From an uncultured Agathobacter sp. (GTDB lineage: Bacteria; Bacillota; Clostridia; Lachnospirales; Lachnospiraceae), in assembly GCA_944381555.1 (NCBI GenBank), contig CALWLL010000056.1, positions 167,893 through 231,892 on the forward strand: DNA of 64,000 nt, written 5' to 3'. The position numbers were made by a program, and so were the translations under genes. How positions within the stretch are numbered: the stretch's first letter is position 1; each line of letters opens with the position of its first letter. Positions 39,165 to 47,939 of this stretch are shown here, one piece after another. A model generated the notes under the pieces. That model had not been told where the DNA came from. It made no database searches and was given only the letters and a program-made list of their open reading frames with translations.

Positions 39165-40910
39165 CTAAGCGCGCACATCAAACGAGTATCTATGCAGCAG
39201 CCCTGTAGACGGTGCATCTTTTTTCAGAAAATCTTCTGCAAAGTTTACATGACGTCCCCCGTTTTCTACTTCTATCTTACAGTTATAGCCTTTGGCGCGA
39301 AGCCGCTCCTCCAATTGCGGCATATATGCTTTTACAAGGTCATACGCCGCATCGCTGTCCATATAGAATCTGGTAGCAACTTCCTTCTTATGCATGCGCA
39401 CCGATACATCCGTTGCGCCTAAATGCTCCAAATCCAAATGCAAAAATGCCGTCAAATCACGTTCCGGATCTTCCAGATTTCGCTTATTTGTGTATACATA
39501 CAGTTGTCCGCTTGCATTCTGATTACTCATTTTAAGAGGTATCTGTGTATAAATATATGCTTCATTTAACTGATTCATAAATTCCACATTTGCATGAATG
39601 TCACTTACCGTCTGTGCCAGCGGCGTACTTTTAAGTCCGGCATTCTGTAAGAGCGTTTCGAGTCTTTGCATTTTATCATCCAAACGGTTATACAGCTTCT
39701 TTAATTTTTCACCATCTGCCACATCCTTTGGCGCAAGATACGTCTGGCCTTCTGTCATCTGCTTCAGAAGGCTTTTCATATCTTCAGATGAAAACAACTG
39801 TAATAAAGCCTCCTTTGTTACATTCTCTCCGCCTGCAATATGTGAGGCTAATTTTTGCAGCATGTTCATTGGAGAATCGTCAGGGGTAATCTGGGTATCC
39901 CCAAAGAGATTCTTAATAAGAGTTATTACTTTTTTAAGGCCAGTATTCTGCATTACTAATTCCTGCGATGACTGGCTGTTATATATATCCTGCATATTCT
40001 GTTCGTTTGGAACAGCCTGCTTCTGCTGTGCGCCTTCTTTTATTTCCAGGTTCTTATCCCGCAGAACATTTACTGCCGCCTCTTCCTCTAACGCCTGTTG
40101 TCCGTTTGTCCCCTGTATCGTATCGTCTGTGGTTTTGACGGATGTATTTCCATTTGCAGCCGCATCCTGTATTCCCGCTTCTGCCTGATTTCCATTAACA
40201 TTTGTGCCGTTTTGGAGTTCTCCCTCTGCCCCCTCTGCCAAAAGCATCAGAAGCTGGCTGTCAAAAGCCTTCATCTGTTCTAAAGGCATATTCTTCGAGG
40301 ATAAAACCGCAGGTAATTCTGCAATAAATTTATCCAAAGCAGTGTGAACCGCACTTTTATCCTCCACATAGTTTTCAAATTGTGCAGCCATTTCGGCAGT
40401 AATCGGAATATTTAATTTTTTCATCTGTACCAACGTCTGCACATTCGTATCGGGATGATTCATAAGGATACGAGCCATCTGTGCCATACTGTTTTTATCA
40501 ATGGGCATCTGCTCCTGCATCATGGTATTTGCCATATTCAGATACCTATCCCGAATCGGCAGATTCGCGGCTTTTAGTGCATTTAAAAGCGTCAGATTCG
40601 CACCTGAACCGTCTACGGTATACGGACGGATGGCAATTGTCGCACCATCATTGGATTTTACCTGAAAAAACATAGACTGCCCCTGCACAAGCTGCATATC
40701 AGCTTCTATGCGTGCCGAAAGCTCCATCCCGTTAGACAATCCCAATAAGACTTGGTTTCCTTTAATAGAATTAACGGTTCCTTCAAAAATATTGCCAACG
40801 GTCAGACTGCGTACAGAAGAAACGAGGCTCTCCACGCCCCTTGTTCCATTCATAGATTCCGCTGATGAAGTTGTGCTGATATACTGTTTTGCCAAATCGG
40901 AAATCTGCAT
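39165..40910 (-). CDS. FliK-like large protein (YlqG position)
   Basis: 581 residues. An N-terminal beta-rich segment (about 36-100, with GNQVLLGLSNGMELSARIE) is followed by a long low-complexity Gln/Asn/Ala-rich middle (about 230-320). The C-terminal 150 residues resemble the hook-length domain of FliK: LGATDVSVRMHKKEVATRF and a final LEERLRAKGYNCKIEV. Its middle shows the typical ruler-like composition. It is encoded between rnhB and the FlhB-tail gene, the same order as ylqG-ylqH in Bacillus. Assignment to FliK is by pattern only. Confidence 0.7.
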   Translation of the reverse strand: MQISDLAKQYISTTSSAESMNGTRGVESLVSSVRSLTVGNIFEGTVNSIKGNQVLLGLSNGMELSARIEADMQLVQGQSMFFQVKSNDGATIAIRPYTVDGSGANLTLLNALKAANLPIRDRYLNMANTMMQEQMPIDKNSMAQMARILMNHPDTNVQTLVQMKKLNIPITAEMAAQFENYVEDKSAVHTALDKFIAELPAVLSSKNMPLEQMKAFDSQLLMLLAEGAEGELQNGTNVNGNQAEAGIQDAAANGNTSVKTTDDTIQGTNGQQALEEEAAVNVLRDKNLEIKEGAQQKQAVPNEQNMQDIYNSQSSQELVMQNTGLKKVITLIKNLFGDTQITPDDSPMNMLQKLASHIAGGENVTKEALLQLFSSEDMKSLLKQMTEGQTYLAPKDVADGEKLKKLYNRLDDKMQRLETLLQNAGLKSTPLAQTVSDIHANVEFMNQLNEAYIYTQIPLKMSNQNASGQLYVYTNKRNLEDPERDLTAFLHLDLEHLGATDVSVRMHKKEVATRFYMDSDAAYDLVKAYMPQLEERLRAKGYNCKIEVENGGRHVNFAEDFLKKDAPSTGLLHRYSFDVRA

Positions 40911-40935
40911 GTCTGTCCCCCCCCGTTTCTCTGTG

Positions 40936-41697
40936 TTAGATAAAGTTTCCTATAAAACTCCTTCTGTGAATTGGCGTCGGACCATACTTCTTAATTGCAG
41001 CAATGTGTTCTGCCGAGCCATATCCCTTATTAGATGCAAAGCCATACTGTGGAAAAATACGGTCGTATTCTTCCATCAGACGGTCTCTTGTTACTTTTGC
41101 AATAATGCTTGCCGCTCCAATGGAAATGCTTTTAGCATCTCCTTTAATAATCGGAACCTGTTTCATCAAAAGATTTGGTATTGTAACCGCATCATTTAAC
41201 AGCAGATCCGGCTGCGGATTTAACTTTCCGACTGCCTGACGCATCGCTTCATAGGTTGCCTGAAGAATGTTGATTTCATCAATACGCTCTGGCTCTATCA
41301 TTCCAAGTTCCGCAGCCACCGCCTTCTCCATGATTTCATCATAGAGTTCTTCTCTTTTGGCAGCAGACAGCTTCTTGGAATCATTGATATACAATATATC
41401 ACAATCCTTTGGCAGAATAACCGCACCGGCAACAACCGGTCCTGCCAATGGGCCTCGTCCAACCTCATCAATTCCTGCAATATAGCAAAAGCTATCGTAC
41501 TCTTTTTCATATTTTTTCAGGTTTTCTGTGCGGGCAATTTCCGCCAGATATTTTTCCTGACGTTTTTGGGCCGCAGCAACAAGTTTTTGTACCCCGCTTC
41601 GTTCATCTGACCGATAGGTTTCAATAAACCTTTGCAGCTCTTTTATCGTTATCGCTTCTAATTCTGCTTTAATGGCGCCGATTTTCTTCTCTTCCAT
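40936..41697 (-). CDS. rnhB: Ribonuclease HII
   Basis: 253 residues. GIDEVGRGPLAGPVVAGAVI carries the first Asp and Glu, LLLND the third acid and AKVTRDR the fourth. An N-terminal extension of about 65 residues precedes the core and is common in Firmicutes RnhB. It removes ribonucleotides from DNA and RNA-DNA hybrids. It lies between rbgA and the FliK-like gene. Confidence 0.97.
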   Translation of the reverse strand: MEEKKIGAIKAELEAITIKELQRFIETYRSDERSGVQKLVAAAQKRQEKYLAEIARTENLKKYEKEYDSFCYIAGIDEVGRGPLAGPVVAGAVILPKDCDILYINDSKKLSAAKREELYDEIMEKAVAAELGMIEPERIDEINILQATYEAMRQAVGKLNPQPDLLLNDAVTIPNLLMKQVPIIKGDAKSISIGAASIIAKVTRDRLMEEYDRIFPQYGFASNKGYGSAEHIAAIKKYGPTPIHRRSFIGNFI

Positions 41698-41728
41698 TTG
41701 TGTGTTTCCTCTATTATTTCTTCCCTCT

Positions 41729-42577
41729 TTATGCCTCCGGCGGCTGCTCTAAAGACAGCTTTCCAAGCTTTCCTGTCCGGAAATCATCCAGCAGAAGTAC
41801 AGCCGCCTTGCTGTAATCCAATTCATTTCCTTTGCTTACGCAGTTTCTGCTCTTGGCAATGGCGCAAAGCAGCTCTATATTATCTTCTGCTTCTTCTATA
41901 GCGTAACGCTCTGCCAACACACCCGGATATGCCTGTTTTAAATACTTTATAAGCTCTATCGCCAGTTCATCAATGTTGAGAATTTCATCCTTAATAGAAC
42001 CGATAAGCGCTAACCGGAGTCCCACCATCTGGTCTTCAAATTTCGGCCATAAAATACCCGGCGTATCCAGAAGTTCCACATTTTTGCTTAGACGAATCCA
42101 CTGTTTTCCCTTTGTTACCCCCGGCTTATTTCCGGTTTTCGCACATGCCCTTCCAGCGTAGGAGTTGATAAAAGTCGATTTTCCAACATTTGGAATACCC
42201 ACGACCATTGCCCGGACCGGACGGTTTTTAATTCCACGTTTTAAGTCCCTTTCTATTTTTTCCTTACAGGCCTCCATGATAATGTCCGTAATAGACTTCA
42301 TACCATTTTTACTGCGCGCATCAAGACTTACCACAAAATATCCTTTTTCTTTAAAATAAGCACTCCACTTATCCGTTATCTTCCTGTCCGCCAAATCCGC
42401 TTTATTCATAAAAATCAACCGGTACTTATTCTTTCCAAGCTCATCAATATCTGGATTACGGCTGCTAAGCGGGATTCTTGCGTCGACAATCTCCACTACC
42501 AAATCTATTAATTTTATATCTTCCTGCATCTGACGCTTTGCTTTTGTCATATGCCCCGGATACCACTGAAAATTCAT
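41729..42577 (-). CDS. rbgA: Ribosome biogenesis GTPase RbgA
   Basis: 282 residues with the circularly permuted GTPase order: G4 (MNKADLAD) comes before G1 (GIPNVGKSTFIN) and G3 (DTPGILWP). Needed for late 50S maturation and release of uL6. The C-terminal 90 residues are the RNA-binding ANTAR-like part. It is flanked by the LepB homologue and rnhB. Confidence 0.97.
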   Translation of the reverse strand: MNFQWYPGHMTKAKRQMQEDIKLIDLVVEIVDARIPLSSRNPDIDELGKNKYRLIFMNKADLADRKITDKWSAYFKEKGYFVVSLDARSKNGMKSITDIIMEACKEKIERDLKRGIKNRPVRAMVVGIPNVGKSTFINSYAGRACAKTGNKPGVTKGKQWIRLSKNVELLDTPGILWPKFEDQMVGLRLALIGSIKDEILNIDELAIELIKYLKQAYPGVLAERYAIEEAEDNIELLCAIAKSRNCVSKGNELDYSKAAVLLLDDFRTGKLGKLSLEQPPEA

Positions 42578-42595
42578 CTGCTTTACCTCTCTGTC

Positions 42596-43177
42596 TTAAT
42601 GTACAAATCCCATATCTTTTAGGGAATTAAACCGGAACCATGCTTTCCCCACAATGTATTCCTTCTTTACGTTGCCAATGTTGGCATAACGGCTGTCTTC
42701 ACTATTATTCCGGTTATCACCCAGCACAAAATATTCGTCATCGCCAAGCGTTATTTCCTCTCCTGCGATTCCGGCTTCCTCCATTGACGCCACCTCTATT
42801 TTTTCATCGTACAGTTTTCCATTAATATATACTGCCCCATCTTTAATCTGAATCTTATCTCCCGGAACGCCAATGACGCGGCGCACATAATAATGGGACT
42901 TTTCATTGCCGTTTGGAAGAAAAACCACCACATCCCCGGACTGCGGATTTGACAGTACATACACAAATTTATCCAATAGTATCTGATCTCCGTTTTGCAG
43001 GTTGTCTGCCATTGCCTGTCCCACAACGCTGGTACGCGTACCCCAGAAATAAATACATACATACGCAATAAATATAACTATAGAAATCTGAATAATCCAG
43101 CCCATAATTTCCTTAAACAGCGGCATATTAAATTTTCTTCTCTGCTTTCCGAACTGTAATCCGTTTCTTCGTCTCAT
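42596..43177 (-). CDS. Signal peptidase I homologue, catalytic residues apparently lost
   Basis: 193 residues with the full S26 layout: a basic cytoplasmic tail, one membrane helix (about 27-44) and the two-domain catalytic fold ending in the box LGDNRNNSEDSRY. However, the usual G-x-SM-x-x-T-L box reads GQAMADNL, with Ala55 where the catalytic Ser should be, and the usual Y-x-K-R-x-x-G-x-PGD box reads YYVRRVIGVPGD, with Arg99 where the catalytic Lys should be. All structural motifs are kept, so it looks like an intact non-peptidase paralogue rather than a decayed gene. GGAG lies 6 bases before the ATG. Confidence 0.9.
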   Translation of the reverse strand: MRRRNGLQFGKQRRKFNMPLFKEIMGWIIQISIVIFIAYVCIYFWGTRTSVVGQAMADNLQNGDQILLDKFVYVLSNPQSGDVVVFLPNGNEKSHYYVRRVIGVPGDKIQIKDGAVYINGKLYDEKIEVASMEEAGIAGEEITLGDDEYFVLGDNRNNSEDSRYANIGNVKKEYIVGKAWFRFNSLKDMGFVH

Positions 43178-43195
43178 ATCTATCTCCAGCTATTA

Positions 43196-43213
43196 TTTCC
43201 TATGATATAAAAA
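43196..43213. repeat. Half copy of the thrS-flanking palindromic repeat
   Basis: The 18 bases TTTCCTATGATATAAAAA match the end of copy B and its A-rich flank. The other arm is missing. It lies in the leader of the LepB homologue gene. Confidence 0.45.
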
Positions 43214-43223
43214 TGCACCTATT

Positions 43224-43252
43224 ATTATATAAAAATCATGCCTTTTTCGCAA
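43224..43252 (-). promoter_or_regulatory. Promoter of the LepB homologue gene
   Basis: Minus strand TTGCGA (43247-43252), 17-base spacer, TATAAT (43224-43229). It lies behind the rplS terminator, so the lepB-rbgA-rnhB run has its own start. Confidence 0.75.
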
Positions 43253-43254
43253 GG

Positions 43255-43276
43255 TATCACAGACTTTTCTGTGATA
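43255..43276. repeat. 22-bp palindrome behind the rplS terminator
   Basis: TATCACAGA-CTTT-TCTGTGATA has perfect 9-base arms and lies directly after the T-run of the rplS terminator, just upstream of the next promoter. Confidence 0.6.
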
Positions 43277-43277
43277 G

Positions 43278-43309
43278 AAAAAAACGACGCAGCCATCGGC
43301 TACGTCGCT
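43278..43309 (-). terminator. Intrinsic terminator of rplS
   Basis: Minus strand stem CGACGTAGCC / GGCTGCGTCG with a 3-base loop and seven T. Confidence 0.92.
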
Positions 43310-43324
43310 TCATTACGCAATTGT

Positions 43325-43678
43325 TTATTTTACTAATTCTTTAACCTTAGCAGCTTTACCAACGCGGTCTCTTAAGTAGTAAAGTTTTGCACGTCTTACT
43401 TTACCTTTGCGTACAACTTCTACTTTTTCTACGTTTGGTGAGTGAAGCGGCCATGTTTTTTCTACACCACAACCGTTAGAAAGTTTTCTGACTGTGAAAG
43501 TAGCACGATTGCTTCCACCCTGTTTCTTAATAACTGTTCCTTCGAAAACCTGAATTCTTTCACGGTTTCCTTCTTTGATTTTACCGTAAACTTTTACAGT
43601 ATCACCAACGGAAAATACAGGAACTTCTGCTTTTAACTGTTCTGCTTCAATGCTTTTAATAATTTCGCTTGCGTTCAT
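43325..43678 (-). CDS. rplS: 50S ribosomal protein L19 (bL19)
   Basis: 117 residues, normal length. Conserved blocks [31 protein letters not shown] and [22 protein letters not shown] are intact. It sits at the 30S-50S interface. It has its own promoter and a terminator, so it is a single-gene transcript here; trmD is not adjacent upstream. Confidence 0.99.
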   Translation of the reverse strand: MNASEIIKSIEAEQLKAEVPVFSVGDTVKVYGKIKEGNRERIQVFEGTVIKKQGGSNRATFTVRKLSNGCGVEKTWPLHSPNVEKVEVVRKGKVRRAKLYYLRDRVGKAAKVKELVK

Positions 43679-43765
43679 TTTTGTGACCTCCTATATACTT
43701 TGACGTTCTTAATGCGCACTGTGCAAACAACAGAGGACCGTCACTTCTTTATTCACAACATTAGT

Positions 43766-43794
43766 AATCTATCACAATTATTCTAAGAATGCAA
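43766..43794 (-). promoter_or_regulatory. Promoter of rplS
   Basis: Minus strand TTGCAT (43789-43794), 17-base spacer, TAGATT (43766-43771). The leader of about 80 bases could hold an L19 autoregulatory structure, but I cannot identify one. Confidence 0.65.
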
Positions 43795-43814
43795 CTGTTT
43801 TTTTAAGAAATTTC

Positions 43815-45284
43815 CTAAATAATAATACATACCAGACCGCCGTTATTGTCGTTGACAATCTTCTGCATGGTATTCTGCAACTGAGTCTGACATTCATCAT
43901 CCATCTTGCTTATTTTATCACGGATACCATCTTCCATCAACTCACCAAGCGATTTTCCAAAGATATTTGCGCTCCAGAGCCCCTCCGCAGAGCCTTCTCC
44001 GTCTTTTATATATGCGATTAAATCCTCCGCCTGCTCTTTACTTCCTACAATTGGTGCTATCTCGGTTTCAATATTCGCCTTAATCATATGAATCGACGGT
44101 GAATTGGCCCGTATTTTGACGCCGTATTTTCCTGCATGGGTAATCAGTACAGGCTCTTCCATTGTAATATCTGCCAAAGCAGGAGATACTACACCATATC
44201 CTCTGGCATTTACGCTGTTAATCGCATCTTCTACCTTTTCATATTCCTGCTTCTTCTCAGACAGATTCTGAATCATATGTATCATCTGATATTCACTGGT
44301 AATCGGCATACCTGTGATGTTGCTTAAGAAGTCATAGTAATACTTATCATCTACGTCTATGCGCAGTTCTACCGTTCCGTCTGAGGTACGAATCTTTCGG
44401 ACAAATGGTTTACAAATGGCTGTTTCACTTTCGTCAGCCTGTATATCTTCCCGATATAAATCCCTCATTTTTGAAATTCTTTCCAGCCACTGGGTTGCAA
44501 ACCGGATAAGAGCCTGTTTAATCTCATTGTCCGGGGATAGCATTTCCGTCCACTTCGGAATATAAAATTCCACCTGGGACACCGGAAATTCCAACAAAAC
44601 ACTTTCTAATAGTTTTACGATATCGCTTTTTTGCATCTGCTTGCAGTTAATCGCTACGACCGGGCGATTATATTTTTCTTCCATCTCATTCTTTAACTGC
44701 TGGCTTTCCGCACTAAACGGACGCTCACTGTTAAGCAGAATGACATATGGCTTTTGGGTTTCTTCCATCTCGGCGATGGTTTGCTCTTCTGCATTTATGT
44801 AATTCTCACGGGAGATTTCGCCAAAGCTGCCATCAGTTGTTACGACAACACCAATCGTTGCATGCTCTTTTATTACCTTTAAAGTACCGATTCTGGCAGC
44901 ATCCTCAAATGGTATCTCTTCTGCAAACCAAGGGGTCTTTACCATTCTCTGTTCTTCTCCCTCCATATGTCCGTTTGCGCCTTCTACCACGAAGCCTACA
45001 CAGTCTACCAGACGCACCTTTACTTCCTGATTGTCATCAATCCGGATACTCACTCCATTTTGCGGAATAAACTTTGGCTCTGTGGTCATAATGGTTTTCC
45101 CCTGTGAGGACTGTGGCAATTCATCGATGGTGCGTTCTCTCATATGACCTTCTTCCATGTAAGGGATTACACACAAATCCATAAACCGCTTGATAAAGGT
45201 TGATTTTCCTGTCCGGACCGGCCCCACCACACCGATATAGATTTCTCCGTTTGTACGACTTGCTATGTCCTTATATATATCCAT
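43815..45284 (-). CDS. spoIVA: Stage IV sporulation protein A
   Basis: 489 residues, the family length. The TRAFAC-type P-loop GPVRTGKSTFIKRF is near the N-terminus; in Bacillus SpoIVA hydrolyses ATP to polymerise into the spore-coat base layer. The C-terminus NNGGLVCIII is the usual membrane-surface tail. It is expressed in the mother cell, so the window belongs to a sporulating species. GGAGGGG precedes the ATG. Confidence 0.98.
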   Translation of the reverse strand: MDIYKDIASRTNGEIYIGVVGPVRTGKSTFIKRFMDLCVIPYMEEGHMRERTIDELPQSSQGKTIMTTEPKFIPQNGVSIRIDDNQEVKVRLVDCVGFVVEGANGHMEGEEQRMVKTPWFAEEIPFEDAARIGTLKVIKEHATIGVVVTTDGSFGEISRENYINAEEQTIAEMEETQKPYVILLNSERPFSAESQQLKNEMEEKYNRPVVAINCKQMQKSDIVKLLESVLLEFPVSQVEFYIPKWTEMLSPDNEIKQALIRFATQWLERISKMRDLYREDIQADESETAICKPFVRKIRTSDGTVELRIDVDDKYYYDFLSNITGMPITSEYQMIHMIQNLSEKKQEYEKVEDAINSVNARGYGVVSPALADITMEEPVLITHAGKYGVKIRANSPSIHMIKANIETEIAPIVGSKEQAEDLIAYIKDGEGSAEGLWSANIFGKSLGELMEDGIRDKISKMDDECQTQLQNTMQKIVNDNNGGLVCIII

Positions 45285-45300
45285 AAAAATCCCCTCCGCT

Positions 45301-45319
45301 CATATATTGCTAATATATG
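45301..45319. repeat. 19-bp palindrome in the spoIVA leader
   Basis: CATATATT-GCT-AATATATG with perfect 8-base arms lies a few bases upstream of the spoIVA ribosome-binding site. Confidence 0.55.
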
Positions 45320-45350
45320 GGCAAAGGGGTCTGTTTATGCCTAAAAAATT

Positions 45351-46274
45351 TTATTTCATTATCTTAATTGCTCCCGGAATACATTCGATATGCATGACTG
45401 TATTATACGAACACATTTCCCCATCCGTATGCCATACAAACGGCGTTTTCAACACGATGTCCGCTTCTTTAAAATCAATGCCAAGATACGCATTTAAACT
45501 GGTATGCTTTCCGGCAAGCAGAGATGGAAATAATGTTAAGGCTCTCAATTTGCCCACCCCGCTAATGCAGCACAAGGACAATTTTCCATCCATAGCATCT
45601 GCAAGCGGCGCCATAGGAACTCCGCCGCCTTCGCATTTGTGATTCATAATCGCAATAAAGGTTACTTTATCCCTTATATTATGGTCCACACCATCTGCCA
45701 CGATATGCGCATTCATAGGAGGCATTGCAAAAAGCGACTGGATGGTTAATATTGCATATGTCAGTTTTCCCAGACCTATTTTGTTTAAAAATCTTTTGAG
45801 CCCTGAGAATAAAGCCCTTCTGCAAACATCTGCATCTACACCAACGCCGGTACTTACCGCAAAGTATTTTCTGCTTTCACCATCATCCCAGGACAAACAC
45901 CCTAAGTCCATTTTCCAATACTCTGTAGACTCCAGAATACGATTCAAATTCTCTAAGGGGTCTGCCGGCAGCTCCAGCCCCCTTGCAAGGTCATTCCCGG
46001 AGCCTGTTGGAATATAACCTAATTCAATTTTACTATAATCACGCGCACCATTGATAACTTCATTAAACGTGCCGTCACCGCCAATCACAACGATTTTTAC
46101 AGGTGTTTCTTCGTTTTTTACCAATCTGCGGGAAATTTCAATTGCATGACCGGCATATTTCGTTACATGAAGCGCATACATTACTTCACGGCGTTCCAGC
46201 TCCTGTCTTATATCTTCCCATATTCTTTTTGCTTTCCCTGTACGGGAATTTAAGTTTACAATAAAATGATACAT
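45351..46274 (-). CDS. Diacylglycerol kinase-family lipid kinase
   Basis: 307 residues. The nucleotide-binding signature GGDGTFNEVING and the PTGSGNDLARGL block are intact, followed by the two-layer C-terminal beta domain. Members phosphorylate diacylglycerol (DgkB) or related lipids such as undecaprenol-linked or sphingoid molecules; the substrate is not readable. It lies 19 bases after malQ. Confidence 0.92.
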   Translation of the reverse strand: MYHFIVNLNSRTGKAKRIWEDIRQELERREVMYALHVTKYAGHAIEISRRLVKNEETPVKIVVIGGDGTFNEVINGARDYSKIELGYIPTGSGNDLARGLELPADPLENLNRILESTEYWKMDLGCLSWDDGESRKYFAVSTGVGVDADVCRRALFSGLKRFLNKIGLGKLTYAILTIQSLFAMPPMNAHIVADGVDHNIRDKVTFIAIMNHKCEGGGVPMAPLADAMDGKLSLCCISGVGKLRALTLFPSLLAGKHTSLNAYLGIDFKEADIVLKTPFVWHTDGEMCSYNTVMHIECIPGAIKIMK

Positions 46275-46293
46275 ATTCTCTCTTCGCTTTTTC

Positions 46294-47775
46294 TTATCTA
46301 TTTAATCTTCCATACATCTGCATATATTTGTGAAGTTTGGATGCAAACCTGCTGTTAATCTCATCTGCGGTTGCCCTCCACATCCAATTGCCGCCTAACG
46401 TAGATGGCGTATTCATTCGCGCTTCTGAACCAAGCCCCAGTAAATCCTGCATTGGTACAATTGCCATATCAGCTACTGATGACCATGCTGCACGCATCAT
46501 ACCCCAGTTATAACCTTCCTCTTTGGTAAGATTCAAATATTCTTTTGCAAACTTTACCGATTCCTTTGGTGCAGTTTTCATCCAGCCCATACTTGTATCA
46601 TTGTCATGCGTACCCGTATAGACCACACAGTGTGCCGGATAATTATGCGGCAGATAATCACTTCCCTCGCGGGAATCAAATGCAAACTGGATTACTTTCA
46701 TTCCGGGAAAACCGGAATCCTCTAAAAGTTTATGAACAGATGGTGTTAAAAAGCCCAAATCTTCCACAATAATCGGAAGTTTTCCTAATTTCTTTTCTAA
46801 CACACGGAATAAATCCATTCCAGGTCCCTGTCTCCACTCACCGTTTGCCGCAGTCTTATCCTTTGCAGGAATCGCATAGTAGGAATCAAAACCACGAAAA
46901 TGGTCGATTCTTACAATGTCATATAATTCTGACATGGCAGAGATTCTCTTCGTCCACCATGCATACCCGTCTTTTTTCATAACATCCCAGCGGAATAACG
47001 GATTTCCCCATAGTTGTCCGTCTTCGGAAAAGGCATCCGGAGGACAGCCTGCTACGTCGATTGGATTTCTGTCTTTATCTAAATAAAACTGTTTTGGGTT
47101 TGCCCATACATCAGCGCTGTCTGCGGCCACATAAATCGGAACATCCCCAATAATCTCTATTCCATTTTCATTGGCATATGCTTTTAATTCCTTCCACTGT
47201 CTGAAGAATAAATACTGAAGCACCTTATAAAACTGGATGTCCTCTGCATACGTTTCTCTTGCGGCGTCAAGCGCACCCAAAACGCGGTATTTCAAATCTT
47301 CTTCCCACTCTGACCATGCCGCGCCGCCGTTTGCATCCTTTAATGCCATGAATAACGAATACTCATCTAACCACTCCTTATTTGCATCGCAAAAACCGGC
47401 GTATTCCTGTGGGATTTTTTTTATAAAGCGATTGTATGCCTTTCTAAGCAGCGCATAACGTGAGATATACATAACTCCATAATCCACATACCGTTCGTTC
47501 TCTCCCCAATCAAAGGATTCGCATTCCTTTTTGGTTAATAATTTATCTTTACACAAAATCTCTAAGTCGATAAAATATGGATTTCCTGCGAAGCTGGAGA
47601 ACGACTGATATGGAGAATCACCATAACTGGTTGGACAAATCGGGAGAATCTGCCAATACTTCTGACCGCCTTTCTTTAAAAAGTCAACAAATCTTCTCGC
47701 AGCCTTGCCCATTGTTCCGATTCCATATGGTGATGGCAGTGATGATATTGGCATTAACACGCCGCTAGTTCTCAT
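46294..47775 (-). CDS. malQ: 4-alpha-glucanotransferase
   Basis: GH77, 493 residues. Catalytic positions are the nucleophile in VRIDHFRGF, the acid-base in VEDLG and the transition-state Asp in GTHDNDT. It transfers malto-oligosaccharide segments and releases glucose; with the pullulanase nearby it fits glycogen or starch use. TAGGAGGAG precedes the ATG. Confidence 0.97.
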   Translation of the reverse strand: MRTSGVLMPISSLPSPYGIGTMGKAARRFVDFLKKGGQKYWQILPICPTSYGDSPYQSFSSFAGNPYFIDLEILCKDKLLTKKECESFDWGENERYVDYGVMYISRYALLRKAYNRFIKKIPQEYAGFCDANKEWLDEYSLFMALKDANGGAAWSEWEEDLKYRVLGALDAARETYAEDIQFYKVLQYLFFRQWKELKAYANENGIEIIGDVPIYVAADSADVWANPKQFYLDKDRNPIDVAGCPPDAFSEDGQLWGNPLFRWDVMKKDGYAWWTKRISAMSELYDIVRIDHFRGFDSYYAIPAKDKTAANGEWRQGPGMDLFRVLEKKLGKLPIIVEDLGFLTPSVHKLLEDSGFPGMKVIQFAFDSREGSDYLPHNYPAHCVVYTGTHDNDTSMGWMKTAPKESVKFAKEYLNLTKEEGYNWGMMRAAWSSVADMAIVPMQDLLGLGSEARMNTPSTLGGNWMWRATADEINSRFASKLHKYMQMYGRLNR

Positions 47776-47809
47776 AATTACTACTCCTCCTACATTAAAC
47801 CTTAGTTTT

Positions 47810-47838
47810 ATAATAACACTCTTTTCCTACAGCCGCAA
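47810..47838 (-). promoter_or_regulatory. Promoter of malQ
   Basis: Minus strand TTGCGG (47833-47838), 17-base spacer, TATTAT (47810-47815). Confidence 0.65.
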
Positions 47839-47890
47839 CCTTACAAATCATCCCTTTTCGATTTTTTTCGAGTTTTGCGATGGTTCTTTC

Positions 47891-47919
47891 TTGTCATTTT
47901 TAATAGAAGGTATTAGAAT
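47891..47919 (+). promoter_or_regulatory. Promoter of the CLC transporter gene
   Basis: TTGTCA (47891-47896), 17-base spacer, TAGAAT (47914-47919). It runs divergently from the malQ promoter about 50 bases away, and the start is only about 15 bases from the ATG, which leaves no room for a riboswitch. Confidence 0.65.
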
Positions 47920-47939
47920 AACAAAAGAGGTGTTAATTT

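Noticed and set aside
43680-43760. L19 autoregulatory leader upstream of rplS
   Set aside because: The leader length would allow one, but I could not identify the known structure or sequence by reading.
47820-47939. Possible fluoride riboswitch before the CLC gene
   Set aside because: The promoter lies about 15 bases from the ATG, so no riboswitch fits in the transcript, and no crcB-type sequence was seen.
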